DNA of 64,000 nt from Cryptomeria japonica (taxonomy: Eukaryota > Streptophyta > Pinopsida > Cupressales > Cupressaceae), in contig NC_081406.1 of NCBI RefSeq assembly GCF_030272615.1, forward strand, positions 217,692,997 to 217,756,996, read 5' to 3'. The notes below the pieces were generated by a model. The model ran no database searches. It saw only the letters and a program-made list of their open reading frames with translations, and was not told the origin of the DNA. Of the stretch, positions 36,184 through 47,500 are shown one piece after another. Position 1 is the first letter of the stretch, and each line of letters opens with the position of its first letter. The position numbers were made by a program, and so were the translations under genes.

Positions 36184-36666
36184 TGTCTTAGGACCCGAAG
36201 GCAAATTAAAGGGGGGGTGGTGAATCAGTTGTCAATTAATTTCAACCCAAATATAACTTAATTAAACTTGATACATAATACCGGTTGACCAAACTTAATG
36301 TCGGTTGATAGATTAGTAGTTAATATTAATATCAGTGAAACTCAATGCATAAAACATAAATAGAAACAACATCCACAACACATAACACAGAGATTTGTAC
36401 ATGGAAAACCTATAAGGGCAAAAAACACAATGGGAAACCTTACCTTTAATTAGATGATACTACTGTAGATAGTATGTGTATACAAATGGGGTTTGCACAT
36501 GCAGAAAGGCCAACCACCTAGAGCTCACTTCTCAATCACAAAATAGGAGTCACACTGACTACAATTGGATGGTTAAATCCAATGATAATGTACTGCTCAA
36601 AGTAGCATCTCCAATGTTAGATTTAGTACTGGTTAAGCACTGATAATCACCTTCAAACCTTCCTTG

Positions 36667-37449
36667 TGTTGGCAAATGTACACTCCAATGAGAAATTGTA
36701 GGTGATTGAAGGTTTTGTCATTGATAGCAACCTTGCAATCATATGACACCGGCAAGACAAAGATACCGGCACCGACAGACTCTACACCGACATACAGAGC
36801 ACCGATAGTGAAAGGAAGGATACCGACACCTTGGCCGACTTCAATTTTGTTTAAAATGTATTTTGTAATTAAGTGTAAAATCATTGTAAGCCGACATGAC
36901 GAGTTGTAATATGACTCATATATGTATGAGATCATTTTGTAATAGGAAGTGTGTGAAATAGGATGTGAAATAAGCATACCTAATATGCAAAATATTGGTT
37001 AAGGGTTTACATTGTAGTAGAGCTTAAATTGGTACTGAATCTGGCATAACAGATGTTGATCTAAAGCAGTACAAGACATTGGATTAGTATAATCTATTTT
37101 TGTAAGTTAGTGTGACTTCTTTTGTAATTGAGCACTGAGCTCTAGGCACTTGGCCTTCCTGCATGTGTAGGCCCCTATTGTAAGAGTAATATTCCCTTAT
37201 TGGCCAATAAGAAAATATTATGGGTCACAAATCCCACCGAGGTTTTTCCCACACCAGGTTTCCTCATTAAAATATTGTGTTATGGTGTGCTTCTCATGTT
37301 TTTGTTATTGATCATAGTTACTGCGTTATTTCTAGTTTACCAGTACACAGTTTTCATATGCTTTTCATGTTTTAATTCAAGTAAATTTATATACTAGTTA
37401 GATACTGATTCACCCCCCCCCCCTCTCAGTATCTTTGGGAATCCTAACA
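36667..37449 (+). repeat. 5' LTR of element D
   Basis: It starts TGTTGGCAAATGTAC and ends GGAATCCTAACA. The U5 block is at 37231-37262 and a C-run precedes TCTCAGTATC. Five RCCGAC boxes lie at 36771-36895. Confidence 0.9.
36771..36895 (+). promoter_or_regulatory. Cluster of five RCCGAC boxes in U3 of element D
   Basis: ACCGAC at 36771, 36786 and 36822 and GCCGAC at 36834 and 36890 lie within 125 bp, upstream of an AT-rich TATA-like stretch near 36918. At least two ACCGAC boxes recur in the 3' LTR (59799 and 59805). RCCGAC is the core bound by DREB/CBF factors; function here is inferred. Confidence 0.5.
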
Positions 37450-37451
37450 AT

Positions 37452-37463
37452 TGGTATCAAAGC
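37452..37463 (+). promoter_or_regulatory. Primer binding site of element D
   Basis: TGGTATCAAAGC is one base from the initiator-Met complement and lies 2 bp past the LTR. Confidence 0.88.
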
Positions 37464-37520
37464 CTGGTCCTCTATTTTTAGAAGCCTAACAGCTTGAGGA
37501 AGATCTTGTCACTAGTAGAT

Positions 37521-38632
37521 ATGGAAAACTTGAGAAAGCAATTGGAAACAACTCTTACAGACTATGATGCAGAAAAAGTGAAGAATATCAAACTTGAGGA
37601 TGATCTAAAAGCTGCTTAGGATATTATTCAAGCACTTCAAGAGAATTTTACTATTGCAAGGAACAAGAGGAGAGAACTTTGTGAAAAGATGCAGAATGAG
37701 GAAAATGAAAAGGAAACTCTTAATGATTTGGTAAACAAGCTAAGACAAGAAATTAGTACAACAAAGAATGAGATGCAAGATATGACTATGAGATTCTGTA
37801 AAGAAATTGAAGATAGAAAGAAGAATGAAGAAGACTTGGTTAGAAGACTAAATGATGTTGGAAAAGAAAACACAAGACTCAATCATGAAAATGATATGTT
37901 GAAGACAGATCTTATGCACAACAAAATGACAGAACTGAACTCATGAGACAAAAAAGAATCTTGGAGAATGAACCAACTGCTGCAAATCAATGCAAGGAAA
38001 AATTCAAGACAAGTTTAGAAGAACTTGGTGACATGATGAAGAATCATAAACCTAATGGTGATACAAATGGCCTTGGCTTTGAAGTTGGTGAAAGCTCTGG
38101 TACTACAAACAATCATTATCATAGAAAATCAGTAAGACAACCTACTGCTTACAAATTTAATGGCAAATGCTTTAACTGTAACAAGTATGGTCATAGAGAA
38201 AATCAATGTAGATCTAGAAATTATCAGAATACTAATACACCCACCGGTCAATGTTCTAAATGCAACAAAGTTGGTCATAATTTAGAGAATTGTAGAATGA
38301 ATGTAAGATGTTATATTTGTGGAAGATTTGGACACTTATATAATCAATACAGAACACATACTGACATAGGATATGGGAAAACTATTTAGAAGAACAATGT
38401 GACTTGTTATACCTGTAACAAAATTGGACATATTGCAAAATTCTGTAGAAGTAAGGCATCACCAACAAATAACAAAGGTCCTATTTTGAAAGGTAAAGAA
38501 AAGATTGAAGAGGTAAAGCAATAATTCTCAAAACAATGGATCAGAAAGTCAGATCTGAATATTGATGGGAATACTCGTCCACTGGTAGAATAGAGTAACA
38601 CTCCACTGGTAGGAGACTCTTCATCTAATTGA
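37521..38632 (+). pseudogene. Gag of element D, coiled coil plus four zinc knuckles
   Basis: It starts at ATG 37521 (MENLRKQLETTLTDYDAEK) and ends at TGA 38630-38632, about 370 codons, the same length as C. The coiled coil has one 1-nt frameshift near 37920. The knuckles are CFNCNKYGHRENQC, CSKCNKVGHNLENC, CYICGRFGHLYNQY (last Cys lost) and CYTCNKIGHIAKFC. Comparing C and D, each of the four positions is intact in at least one copy, so the ancestral gag had four good knuckles. Stops at 37617, 38387 and 38590 are TAG where C has CAG. Confidence 0.85.
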
Positions 38633-41350
38633 AGAAAAATCCTTTGGGGGTTTAGCAACAAAATGAAAAACTTGCTATTATTCCCTCGGTTGATGGTGAG
38701 AAGTTAAAATTACCTCTATACCGACAGATGAGTTAAGTTGTGACTTAACCATCGAGCATAAAATATGGTAGTTGGAGAAAATAACATTATAAAGAAAATG
38801 TTTTGGCTCCTTTTTCATTCACCAAGCATTCAAATCTTCGAGAGCAGAAAAATTTCTGAGTGAAGGCATTCTAAGTGAAGAAGTAAAGCAATCCATCAAA
38901 GCATTCATCCCTACGGCAGATTGAGGTATTTATAGCTATGTCATCTTCATCCACTCCTAAATTTATTGCAAACCCCACTGTTGTTGAGGTTATTAAGTGC
39001 CCTAGACCCATTTTCAAACTGGTTCCTAAAATTGCAAAGAAAGATGATAGAATAGGTGCATTTTCACAAATTCCTAAGGGAGTAGTATATGTTGAAGACC
39101 CTAGGATGTATATAAATTGTCATAATGAGGAATTAGGTGATTATGAGATTAAGAATATGTATAAGTTTTTGATTTGTGATAAATCTGGAAATGTCAAGCC
39201 AGAACACAAAATAGTGGAAACCCTAGTTTTTACTGAAATTCTTAGTATCTTGGATTTTCCCAAGGATATCATAAGGATTGTGTTAAGGAGAGTACATGGT
39301 GAATTTTTTTGGTTGGACTCAATTCATAAAATCACAAAAGAAGCGGTAAAAGTTGTAACAGGGTTACCTTCCACCGGTAACAAACCTGACAAAACAAAGA
39401 AGGTTTCAAATGACACAGTGACAAACCTAACTAGTGCAACATTTGATAAAAGGTCTTTAAGTATAAACGATGTAAAAGACATTAATGTCAGATTTATCAG
39501 TATGATCTTAGGTTATAAGGATACACATGCAAATAGGTTAAATTCAGTTTCTATCCTATGTATCAAAAGTGCCTATGATATGGTCAATGATAATGCAAGA
39601 ATGGATATATGTGAATGGCTTAAAGATGAGCTGATAGAGAATTTGGGGAAGATTAAAGGAGATAAGAAAGGAACATTCAGATTCGAAAACTTACTTGTTT
39701 GTTTGGTGTTGTACATAACCAAACAAGTACTCAATATTGGTGCTAGAGAGTTTGGCTTTGACATACTGATAGGAAAACAACTGTTAGATTTACTAAGCAA
39801 TATGGGAGAGAATAGGGAGAAAAACCTAAATGAGTATTTTCAAGCATTGAAGGCTCGAATGAAAACTAGAGTAAGATTGTCACAAGCTATTATGGATAAG
39901 TATTAGAAACAAATCTATTTTGTGATCAAGAAAGATGAAATCTGGATGGAGGTAGTTATCCCTAGAACTATTTGGGTAACTGAAATGGGCTATGAAACAG
40001 ATGACAACATCATATAAACTTATACAAAAGCCCTCCTTGAAGCTCCAAAGGAACCAGAAGAGAAAGTGTTTGATAGTGCTAAAACAATAGAAAGTAGTAT
40101 TCAATCTAGGAAAAGGGTTAAGAAAGTTCAAGCAACTGTAAGAAAAGGAACCCAACAAGCAAAGGAAATCAAGGAAGATGTTTTGAGACAAACTGGTATA
40201 AGTGAAAGTGAGTTGGAAGCACCTCAACTGGAAACTCATCTTTCAACGGTTGGAACTTCTTCTGAGAGTGATATACTTGCAGTATTTAAAAGGGTAGAAA
40301 GGAAAAGAAATCCCTCACCGGTACCCTCTCCTACACCAAAAAGAACCAGACAAAAATAATAGGCAGTAAGGCCTCCAGCAAAGAAAATTACTCCTAAGAA
40401 GAAGAAGGTGAAATAGACTATTGCTCCTCTAGACAAACTTCTTAGCGAAATTACAGAGGATGGTAAGCTGAAGAACATAAACAAAATATATAATACACTA
40501 TCAGCTGATGATAAGGAAAGCATAGAGAACAATGTAATTCTACACTTAGATATATACAAGAAATTTTTGATGCAAATTGTTGATGAAATTTCAAATGATC
40601 TGTATAGGAGACTTGAAGCTAGAAGATTAGCCATTGTTGAGATGGATAAGAAAATTAAGATTGAAAAATTACTTGCAGTGCATCCAGTTAACTCACCTGA
40701 TGAAATAGACAAATGAATCAGTGAAGCAAACCAGACAGTATTCTCCACTACTCACCGACATGTAGCACTAATGGCTAGTAGAGTAAATGAAGTATCTGAG
40801 GAAACAACTGATGCATGGGATATATTCTTTGTGAAAAAAGAAAAAGAGGAAGAATTACTTAGGTGAAAAACTATCAAAGTATATCAAAAGGACAAAGATA
40901 AGGGGAAAGGTAAGGTAGGTGGACCACCAAGCCTAAAAATAACTGACAATGTGCCACAACCTCTTTCAAATACTCCACTGGTAGACACTACTAACAGACA
41001 ACCAACCACAAAGAGTATGGAAACTCCGGTACAGGATACAAATCCTAATTCTAAAATTTTGTGTATGGTAAATATAGACACACAAGAAGTTAATGTTGTG
41101 GTTGACAGAGAAACCATTGATGATAAGGTGAAAAATGTGACTACTGAGTCATCGACTGTAGAGGTTGAGATGAACATAGAAAAACCTACACAGACAGAGC
41201 AACCGACAGAGGATACCATAGAGAAACTGGTAGATACAATAGAAAAACCATCTGAAGAATTGACAAAAGAGAGTTCAGAGGTACAAATTGAGATTACATC
41301 TGAGAAACCAATAGTTAAAAGCTCAGAGAAACCCTCTAAGACACAAATAG

Positions 41351-42401
41351 TGTAATACCCTAAAAATGGTTATCTAAACCATGAGCCCCTAATCTCGACA
41401 ACGTCACCAAGGTCCTAACCAAAGGCAATTAAATCAATCTTGAGCACACAATTAATTTCTAAAATCATCAAATGTCACATGGCAAATCAATCCCTCAATA
41501 TTAATTAAATATTTATTTAATTAATTGATCATTTCAAGTAAATCATTTTTAAACAATTATCTTATTTATTTTATTAAATATCTTAGGATATTTAATTAAA
41601 TAAATCAATTTGCCATCAAATCTTGAAAAAAGGAAACAAATCAAGAAAGAGGAATTGGAAATTATGAGCACAAATCTTCAAAAAAGGAAATAAATCAAAA
41701 AAGGGAATTAATTGACCAAGAAAGAATTAAAAATTGAGAAAAGAAATCAATTGGAGATAATATTGGAAAACAAATTAAAAATTGATAAATAATCTCAAAG
41801 AAAGAAATTAAAACAATTAAATATTAAAATTGAATGAAATAGAGAATAAATCAGTTTTCCTGATTTTATCTTAATTTTAGTTCAATTTCCTTTAAAACTC
41901 AGAAAAGCATCCAATCACATCAATTCACCTAGATTGTGCTTCCTCTTGGAAAATCTTCACCACTCATCATCATTTGATCTTAGTCGTTGGTTTCTTTCTG
42001 AATTTTCTATAAGTTCAGGCTCTCATCTCTCATTAAAGGATCCTGAAGGCTGGAGAATATATTGTTATTATACTATTTTTGCTCTAGGTTCATTGAGAAT
42101 ATTGCATACATATTTAGATCATTTATCTCATTTATTGCTTAAATCTTGTTAGATTAATATTTCATCCATCTAGCATTCATCATGCTCATATAGATTAAAA
42201 TCCTTCGTCCTGATGTTTTCTAGTCACTGGTATTGCTAAATAATCTGAGAGCAATCTTATACTCGCATCTTTTAGAAGGAATGGGTCGATTTGCTATGGT
42301 TTATTATTCATTGATTGTATTTGATTAACCATGCACGTAATGACTTGATTGAAGTGTTGTCTCTTGCAGATAAAGATCCAGGTCCACTTTTCACACACAC
42401 A
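41351..42401 (+). repeat. 5' LTR of element E
   Basis: It starts TGTAATACCCTAAAAATGG and ends TTTTCACACACACA. It has two AT palindromes: 12-bp arms at 41500-41511/41514-41525 and 9-bp arms at 41574-41582/41587-41595. A 72-codon ORF (41937-42152) recurs in the 3' LTR but looks accidental. Confidence 0.92.
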
Positions 42402-42405
42402 TTTC

Positions 42406-42423
42406 TGGCGCCCACCATGGGGC
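42406..42423 (+). promoter_or_regulatory. Primer binding site of element E
   Basis: TGGCGCCCACCATGGGGC lies 4 bp past the LTR. Sites of this TGGCGCC form are common in plant Ty3/gypsy elements; I did not assign the tRNA. Confidence 0.75.
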
Positions 42424-44557
42424 ATAAAACTACTTTTTCGGCCTCAAAATCATTTTTTTTAATCCTGCAGGTTTTGTCCGTACAACCTCTACGAAATATC
42501 ATACGAGCAATTCCACTGCATCGTATGACATTATATTGATGCCTGCAGTTTATCATACGAATTGTAATATGGACTCATATGACATACTGATTTTCTTATA
42601 GTTTGTCGTTCTATGATGATTTATAACTCGTACGACATACTGCATATGCTATCTTTTTGTCGTTCTATGCTGGTTTCTAACTTGTAGGATAAAATTGTTC
42701 CATAGTTCTGTTCTATGAATATTGTCGTACGATTCTGTTTTCTGATAGATTAAAAACATATTACCTTTCAAGATTTTTGCTTAAATTTTGATGATGCTAA
42801 CGCTGACCCTGGATTGTCTTCTGTCTGCCTGAGATTTTTATAGCCTAACAAATTTCTTGTGGGACGCTTGTCAAAGAACCTATCAAATCCAACATACACT
42901 TGTCAAAGAATAAAAAACAACATGACTATTGATGCATTGTTTTTGTAGGTTGCCTAAAGAAAATCAACCAAATATCATGTATTCTTTAAGTTCATTTTTT
43001 TTCAGGCACCTAACTTTCTATCTGGTTAATGAACAAATCTATCTTTTGTGTTTTCAGAAAAATTTGAGAGGTAGGAGAGTATGCTCTTGTCTTTTATAGA
43101 CAATAAAAAATCTAGACCCTCGAGGCTTTTTTTCTAAGTTTTGAGATTTGTGTACCTTTAGCAGGCCTGTCACAGTGGGAAAAAGTAATCACCCTATGAG
43201 AATGACCCAAGAGTACAGCTAGACCTGAGCATTCCAACTCACTATAATAAATAGGTCTTTGATGATTAAAGTCTCAGAGGATGGGATTATTTGAGTTTTC
43301 TCTTTGATATCTCTCATATCAGGCATTTTGTAGGGCCTCACGGTCTCAATCGCGTTTATGTGAGTACAACTTGTTTCAGTACCTTGTTGGGGTATAGGCC
43401 TCAATCATGCTTGCATGACTTCAAGGGGTAATTTCAAACGAAATTCCTGATTAAGAATTATAAAATAGAAGCTACCTGGTTCACCTCTGAAAGGTTGATA
43501 ATCTTTGTGCAAGAGAGATAGTAACTTTCCCAAGACAAGTGCCATATCGTGCCCCCATTAGCATTTGGAGTCAGCTAATACGGCATTGAGAATCCATTGC
43601 GTGAGACTCAGTGGCCATATTCTGATTAGCTATTGGGTGTGTACCTAAGTCAAGAAGCAAAGGTTTTCTTCTCTAAGCCAACTTCCATAGGGTTAGCGTG
43701 CTGTGCTTGAAGTATTACATATCTCGTGTGTCTTTTGTGTTTTCATCCCTGGAACTAAGAATGAAATACTGAAACTAGAGAAAACAAATTAAAAAATACC
43801 AAAACAACTCAGTGATAAACTTTGTCCATGTCACAAACTAGTCCATCCTGGTTAGAAATCAGTCCACCCCAAAATTGGTTATACTCAGTTATCGTACTCA
43901 GCCATTGAAAAACTCAAAATTTTTAGTCTCTGCTCTGTGAACAGTCGTAGGAGTTTACTGAATTGTCATCCTGTACCAAATCCTGTGTCATACAAGTATA
44001 CTAAATTATCATCCTGAGTCCAATCTTGTGTCGTACGAAACCAAATAGTCTATCATTCTAAGCTAAATCCTATGTCGTACGAAACAGAACCAAACAGAAT
44101 CATTTGTCATCCGGGACTTACCCATTTGTTGTACGGTACTAGGCAGAAACTCGTACGGAACAGAATTGTTGTCATCCTTAACTTGTTGAACTGTCCTACG
44201 GTCTCAAAAATACAGTCGTACGAGTCTCTGATTTTGCCAGTCCAGAACAGTTAAACCTTTCCAAAATAGTCTATAGCAAGCCTAAAACTGGTTATCATCC
44301 TCATAAGCATAAACAACCTTGATAGTGTACCTCTGCAGTTGAGTTGCAAGATTTTGTCAATCATCTCTAAGCTAGTTCAAACAAACATCTTATCAAACTG
44401 AAGTTAACTTGGATAACATCTTACACAGGATAGATCATTCCTAAAACCAAACCAGATCTTAAGTTACTTCTCTTAATTGCTACGTTAAAAGAACTACTAG
44501 CTACAATTTGATCTTGACTTCTACAACACATCTCGCTCTTGGTCCTGTCGGTTAGAA
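42424..44557 (+). other. Leader of element E with recurrent CGTACGA words
   Basis: 2.1 kb between primer site and gag with no convincing ORF. TCGTACGA or close variants recur at about 42630, 42724, 44029, 44077, 44155 and 44217, with further GTCATCC/GTCGTTC words. It may hold packaging or splicing signals; nothing decisive is seen. Confidence 0.5.
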
Positions 44558-47500
44558 ATGCCTGTTCAAACTAGAAATTCTCGTAGCAAAACAGACAAAG
44601 AAAAAGAAACGCCTTTTTCAAAATAGAATCCATTCTTCAAAGAAAACCTCTTTTACAATAAACCATCCTCGTCACAGATACTAGCTTACGATATACCAAT
44701 CTTTGGTCAGCCCTTATCTCCCACCATGTTTGGAGAAAGGCAAGAAAGAGAAGCTAGTAAATGAAACACTCACGAGGATTTCAGCAATCATGCCACTGAC
44801 ATCGATTCATCAATTGAATTTGAGCTTCCTGAACCTCCTAAAGATGAAGTACATAGATGTCAGAATGATAAAGAATTCCAAAAAATGATGAAGGTCATCA
44901 TGGCTAGGGAAAAAGAAGACTATTTCCTAGAATTAGAAAAACAAGGTGCCAAACTCCCTACTGGTTATAATGTGGAGGCCCTCATTGCTATAGAGGAAGA
45001 GGCATCATGGGGAAAAATGAACAAGCAAATGCAAGCATTAAAAGCTGCAGTCACAAAAATAGAAAACAAAGACAAAGCACCAAAACAATATTCTTTAGAT
45101 ACAATATGCCCATTCACATTTGACAAAAATATTTACATGTCTCCATTTCCTTCACGAGTTGAGATACCAAAATTTGACAAGTACGATGGTACCTCAGATC
45201 ATAAAGATCATGTAAGAAAGTTTTGTGTCACTTGTATGGAATTCATGCATGATCAAACATACCTCATGCGCCTTTTCCCAAGAAGTTTAGGAGGTGAAGC
45301 AATGGAATGGTTTGCAAGCCTACCCAAAGGAATAAAAACATTTGAAGAACTAATCCAACTACTTTTACAACAATACTCATACAACATTCATCACCCAGTC
45401 ACTGTGATAGAGATTTGCAATACTAGATAAAAGACAAGAGAACCCTTTCTCACTTTCCTCCAACGATGGAGAAAGATGCTCTCTAGATATTCACAGACCA
45501 TCCCAGATCTTGAGAAAATGGATATCTTTGTCAACAACTTGGTCCTTGAATTGAAATACAATGTCCAGATGCAAGTACACCCTTCATTCAACAAAATGGT
45601 AGATAACACCCTCAGAATGGAAGACATGCTTATCAAAAAGGGAGATATATCACTTTGGAAAGAAACATCGCAAGGTTCTAGCTCTAAAGAAAAGAGCAAA
45701 TACTAGAAATATGGCAAAGACAGCAACAAGAATGTCATTAGTGATGAATTGGTAGATACTGTCCCAGCAAAAACAAAATCCACAATATTTAACCTGGCCA
45801 GTGGCATACAAGCACTCAAGGTAGCTGAAACTACAACGGAAAATCCTCCAAAGAAAACAAGAGAGTGGTTTAAAGACAAGCCTTGGGTCTCAAAGCCTAA
45901 ACCTGATTTTACTCCTCTAGATGAGTCATATGAATCAACTTTTAAAACTTTAATGGCAAATAATCTGATAACATTGCTAGACAATTCCAAACCATGTGAC
46001 CCAGAAATTAGACCCAGATGGTGGAGAGAAAATGAATACTATGACTATCATTGAAACAAGGGACACAACATAAACAACTGCATGAAACACCAACATGAAA
46101 TCCAAGATCTCATTGACGTAGGCAAGATCATTGTTGGAAGTCACATGGCTAATGTTGATCATAAGGCTTTTAAAGATCCCTTACCCAATTATGAACAAGG
46201 AGAATCCTCAAAATCCAAGGGAGGAGCTAGAGTCAATTACACTTACACTAACCACGATAATGTGATCAACATGATTGAATCTGTTCAACCTGAATATTGC
46301 AATGTGATCATAGTCCAGGATCATCAAAGTCAAGCACAGACTACTAATGCCGTGACTCGCGCTCAAAGGAAGATTTCTCTCCCAAGAACTAGTCCCCCAA
46401 CTTTTGATCAAACAACATCAAAACTACCAAATAGACAAACATACACAATCATGGCTAAATCGAAACAACCAACTTCATCGTCTTCTCCTGGTTATAGTAT
46501 TGTTGAACAATTGAAGAGGACCAATGCTCAAATCTCCATTTTAGAACTACTTAAGATCTCTTCTGCTCATAAAGAGGTCCTAGACAAGGCTCTACTTACC
46601 ACCAGTGTCCCTAAAGATTTAGACATAGATCGGTTTCAATCTATGGTGGGTCACCTAACCTCACCCCATTATCTCACATTCTTTGAAGAAGATGATAACT
46701 CACTGAGTCATCCACATAACTAGCCATTACACATTGAGGCCATGATCCACAAACACCGTGTTAAACGTGTTTTGATAGATGGAGGTGTTGGGTTGAATAT
46801 TTGTACTTACAGTCTATTAACACAGCTGGGATTCTCTAAAAATGTTATTGATCCAACAAAGAAGATAACAATCAAGGCTTATGATGAAGAAGAAAGAACT
46901 TCTAAGGGACTGGTATCATTACCAATCAGAGTAGGACCTATAGAGAGAGATGTCATTTTTCAAGTCTTGGATCTTCATCTTTCATACAACATCTTACTGG
47001 GTAGGCCATGGATTCATGAAATGAAAGCAGTACCATCTACATACCATCAATGCCTGAAGTTTCCTTATAATGGAGTAGAAGTCAGTATTCTTGCTGATAC
47101 AAGTTATACTTGTAATGCATTAACACATGGTGTTGATGCTTTTGTTCCTAATAATAGAGCAGCTTCTGTAGCTAAAAGTTTGGAATCTCTATTGAAGGAT
47201 TTGGAAAAAAAATTGAGAATCACAAACACTGGCATGGATGGTTACAAGATAGAGCCCATACTCTCACTAACGTCTCTTCCTCCATCACCAAGATAGTCAA
47301 GAAAACCATCAGAGGATATGAGGCCACAAACTTCAACTCCAAAAGTAATTTATTATGGCACCTTTATATAGTCCTTTACTTCTCTCACAGGTGAAATAGA
47401 AGGGGATGATATCCTTAAATCGCTCTTCAAAGAAGACAATGCAGATAAAGAAATACAACATTATGAGATTTCTCCGACACAATATGGTCCAGGCTATAAG

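Noticed and set aside
41937-42152. 72-codon ORF (MCFLLENLHHSS...) present in both LTRs of E
   Set aside because: Its duplication only reflects near-identical LTRs. The 3' copy sits in a longer frame by chance and it has no known domain.
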